Shown: positions 16,068 to 16,808 of the stretch, in pieces | How the letters are laid out: the number at the start of each line of letters is the position of its first letter | Numbering within the stretch: position 1 is the first letter of the stretch | Source of the DNA: SIG447 sp045577075 | GTDB taxonomy: Bacteria; Bacillota; Clostridia; UMGS1883; UMGS1540 | Assembly (NCBI GenBank): GCA_045577075.1 | Contig: JAZNHR010000058.1 | Span: forward strand, 1 to 16,808 | Length of the DNA: 16,808 nt | Reading direction: 5' to 3' | Position numbers and translations under genes: made by a program | Notes under the pieces: model-generated | What the model saw: the letters and a program-made list of their open reading frames with translations, nothing else | Told to the model about the DNA's origin: nothing | Database searches by the model: none

Positions 16068-16082
16068 AGGGACTTGAACCCT
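16068..16082 (-). pseudogene. tRNA T-arm remnant (minus strand)
   Basis: On the minus strand AGGG, TTCAAGT, CCCT: a 4-bp T-stem with the same T-loop as the tRNA-Pro just upstream. No acceptor, anticodon or D arm can be found on either side, so it is a fragment. It marks the left end of the structured element at 16060-16223. Confidence 0.55.
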
Positions 16083-16103
16083 AAGAGGGCAAAAAGCGTA
16101 AAG

Positions 16104-16128
16104 AAAAAGTTGCCGGTGGCAATTTTTT
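16104..16128 (+). repeat. Terminator-like hairpin inside the structured element
   Basis: AAAAAGTTGCC (16104-16114), loop GGT, GGCAATTTTTT (16118-16128), one G-T pair. A second pair of arms, AAAAAGC (16091-16097) and GCTTTTT (16131-16137), brackets it. Confidence 0.6.
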
Positions 16129-16138
16129 TAGCTTTTTG

Positions 16139-16189
16139 TTGCGCCGACGGGTACCGAAATGCAACGCATTTGGGTCGTCGAGGGTGCAA
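16139..16189. repeat. Long imperfect 51-nt stem-loop
   Basis: TTGCGCC (16139-16145) pairs with GGTGCAA (16183-16189), GACG (16146-16149) with CGTC (16176-16179), ACC with GGT, and AAATGC (16157-16162) with GCATTT (16166-16171) around loop AAC. A separate hairpin AAGGCGC/GCGCCTT (16188-16204) follows at once. The strand that might be transcribed is not known. Confidence 0.6.
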
Positions 16190-16205
16190 GGCGCAAAGCG
16201 CCTTT

Positions 16206-16223
16206 GTCCCACCGCCCGCACCA
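16206..16223 (+). pseudogene. tRNA 3'-end remnant (tRNA-Leu-like)
   Basis: GTCCCACCGCCCGCACCA reads as the 3' T-stem strand, an acceptor strand CGCCCGC, discriminator A and CCA. The acceptor fits tRNAs beginning GCGGGCG, such as many bacterial tRNA-Leu. The matching 5' acceptor strand is absent from the window, so only the end survives, followed directly by a terminator. Confidence 0.5.
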
Positions 16224-16224
16224 G

Positions 16225-16263
16225 AAAAAAGCACCAATCTTGATACAAGATTGGTGCTTTTTT
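16225..16263. terminator. Perfect bidirectional terminator hairpin
   Basis: An 18-bp perfect stem: six A, then GCACCAATCTTG (16231-16242), loop ATA, CAAGATTGGTGC (16246-16257), then six T. A T-run follows the stem in both directions. On the minus strand it would end the candidate RNA that starts near 16590. Confidence 0.9.
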
Positions 16264-16267
16264 CATC

Positions 16268-16432
16268 TAAATCCGTCTGCCGACGGGATAAATCCACTCC
16301 GTGGATGAAATCTGCTGCGCAGATGAAATCGCCTTCGGCGGATAAAAAGACGGATTTAATTTCATCGAAGCCGTAAGGCTTTGATTTCATCCAAACTTGT
16401 TTGGATTTCATCGTGCTTTGCACGATTTCACT
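16268..16432. repeat. Array of seven mini-hairpins with GATGAAATC / GATTTCATC linkers
   Basis: Each unit is ATC, 3-5 variable paired bases, a 3-4 nt loop, the complement, GAT. Plus-strand positions: 16271-16289, 16292-16306, 16310-16324, 16328-16343, 16364-16385, 16389-16406 and 16410-16426. Between them GATGAAATC is exact at 16304-16312 and 16322-16330. Its reverse complement GATTTCATC is exact at 16383-16391 and 16404-16412, with degenerate copies at 16358-16366 and 16424-16432. A 10-bp stem (16268-16277 with 16349-16358) encloses the left four hairpins. Confidence 0.85.
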
Positions 16433-16525
16433 AAATTGATAATTTTAACTTTGATAAAAAGTTGGGGTTATTCTAGTTTTCGTTCGAAACTGTTCAATTG
16501 AAATACATCCGGATATAAAAATAGA

Positions 16526-16595
16526 AGATTCGCAAAGCAAAGCTTTAGAGCGGGTCAATTAAGACTTGCGCTCAGAAATCGAATCTCCTAAAGCT
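16526..16595. repeat. Interleaved inverted repeats at the 5' end of the candidate RNA
   Basis: AGATTCG (16526-16532) pairs with CGAATCT (16580-16586), GAGCG (16548-16552) with CGCTC (16569-16573), and AGCTTTAG (16541-16548) with CTAAAGCT (16588-16595). The first and third pairs cross, so they exclude each other or form a pseudoknot. The predicted start point (about 16590) falls in the last arm. Confidence 0.65.
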
Positions 16596-16596
16596 A

Positions 16597-16624
16597 ATTA
16601 TACCTATAATTGAGAAAATGTCAA
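16597..16624 (-). promoter_or_regulatory. Full-consensus promoter reading leftward
   Basis: On the minus strand: TTGACA (16624-16619), 16-bp spacer (16618-16603), TATAAT (16602-16597). Both hexamers are perfect. No start codon with a ribosome binding site and credible protein follows, so the product should be the structured RNA. Confidence 0.7.
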
Positions 16625-16670
16625 GTTTTTGATTTTTAAAACAAAAAGTCAATCTACCCAAATTACAAAA

Positions 16671-16743
16671 TGCACCCCCTTTATAAAAAGGTTCATACCC
16701 ATTTTCAAGGGGGGTGCAAAAAGCATAGGTATGTACCTTTTAT
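16671..16743. repeat. A-B-A'-B' interleaved inverted repeats
   Basis: A is TGCACCCCCTT (16671-16681) and A' is AAGGGGGGTGCA (16707-16718), perfect save one bulged G. B is ATAAAAAGGTTCATACC (16683-16699) and B' is GGTATGTACCTTTTAT (16728-16743), with one mismatch and one extra A. The arms cross rather than nest. The DNA from 16625 to 16670 between this and the leftward promoter is AT-rich and holds nothing else I can name. Confidence 0.75.
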
Positions 16744-16758
16744 CAAAATTGCAGTTAT

Positions 16759-16787
16759 TTGCCAGAAAAAATCACCGCTATTATAAT
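16759..16787 (+). promoter_or_regulatory. Candidate promoter reading out of the right edge
   Basis: TTGCCA (16759-16764), 17-bp spacer, TATAAT (16782-16787) on the plus strand. The gene it would serve lies beyond the window. The surrounding AT richness raises the chance of a false match. Confidence 0.4.
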
Positions 16788-16808
16788 TTTTTTCTTGCTT
16801 TTTTACAT

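Larger units (their letters stand above)
16225..16590 (-). ncRNA. Candidate structured non-coding RNA, about 365 nt
   Basis: Defined by three things seen in the sequence: a consensus promoter at 16624-16597, a body made almost wholly of short inverted repeats, and a perfect intrinsic terminator at its far end. In transcript order: a nested 5' hairpin (AGATTCG/CGAATCT enclosing GAGCG/CGCTC), a hairpin near 16463-16447 (AACTTT/AAAGTT), three small hairpins joined by GAA, then a domain closed by a 10-bp stem holding further hairpins joined by TTC. Seven array hairpins have different stem sequences yet still pair, which suggests selection for structure. Open frames across it give low-complexity peptides (DEIKS, DFI repeats) produced by the linkers, with no ribosome binding site. 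No Rfam family is recognised by eye. Alternatives are a mobile hairpin element or a boundary array that is not transcribed. Confidence 0.45.

Noticed and set aside
15998..16423. Minus-strand frame of 141 codons across the right-hand repeats, plus the overlapping plus-strand frame 16053-16376
   Set aside because: The sequence is made of hairpin arms and linkers, crosses two terminators and tRNA remnants, and has no ribosome binding site or domain.
16268..16432. CRISPR array
   Set aside because: Repeats are only 9 bp, spacers are self-complementary hairpins of 9-16 nt, and orientation flips midway; no cas gene is in view.

Overview
The window reads as chromosomal DNA of an endospore-forming Firmicute, most likely a member of the Clostridia. 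Supporting signs are an alpha/beta-type small acid-soluble spore protein with a sigma-G-like promoter, a tRNA with encoded CCA, strong AGGAGG-type ribosome binding sites, TTGACA/TATACT promoters, and a P-type Ca2+ ATPase, long-form HPF and short QueG of the Gram-positive type. Genus cannot be fixed from sequence alone; the structured repeats at the right end remind me of those in Oscillospirales genomes, but that is recollection and was not searched.

Left part (1-6906). A calcium P-type ATPase runs leftward off the window edge. Divergent from it is a probable operon of a 989-residue two-module GT-C glycosyltransferase and a GtrB/DPM1-like family 2 glycosyltransferase. The second enzyme probably makes a polyprenyl-phosphate sugar that the first uses outside the membrane. 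The ribosome hibernation factor hpf follows and ends at a terminator.

Middle (6940-14037). A spore protein gene overlaps a short queG-like epoxyqueuosine reductase gene. A 46-bp dyad follows, then a tandem-CBS protein and a CaCA-family cation exchanger with a structured leader. htpG (HSP90) has its own promoter. glmM (cell-wall precursor synthesis) and an M24 Xaa-Pro peptidase form a tight pair.

Right part (14038-16808). An Lrp/AsnC regulator overlaps a class I aminotransferase gene by 4 bp, an arrangement like Bacillus alaR-alaT. After a terminator comes tRNA-Pro(CGG) with a consensus promoter and its own terminator. The last 750 bp contain no credible protein gene but are packed with inverted repeats. 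They include tRNA 3'-end remnants, a long hairpin, an array of small hairpins joined by GATGAAATC/GATTTCATC linkers, two sets of interleaved inverted repeats, a perfect bidirectional terminator, and a consensus promoter firing leftward into the array. The promoter, hairpin array and terminator together look like a roughly 365-nt structured non-coding RNA on the minus strand. This is the most interesting part of the window.
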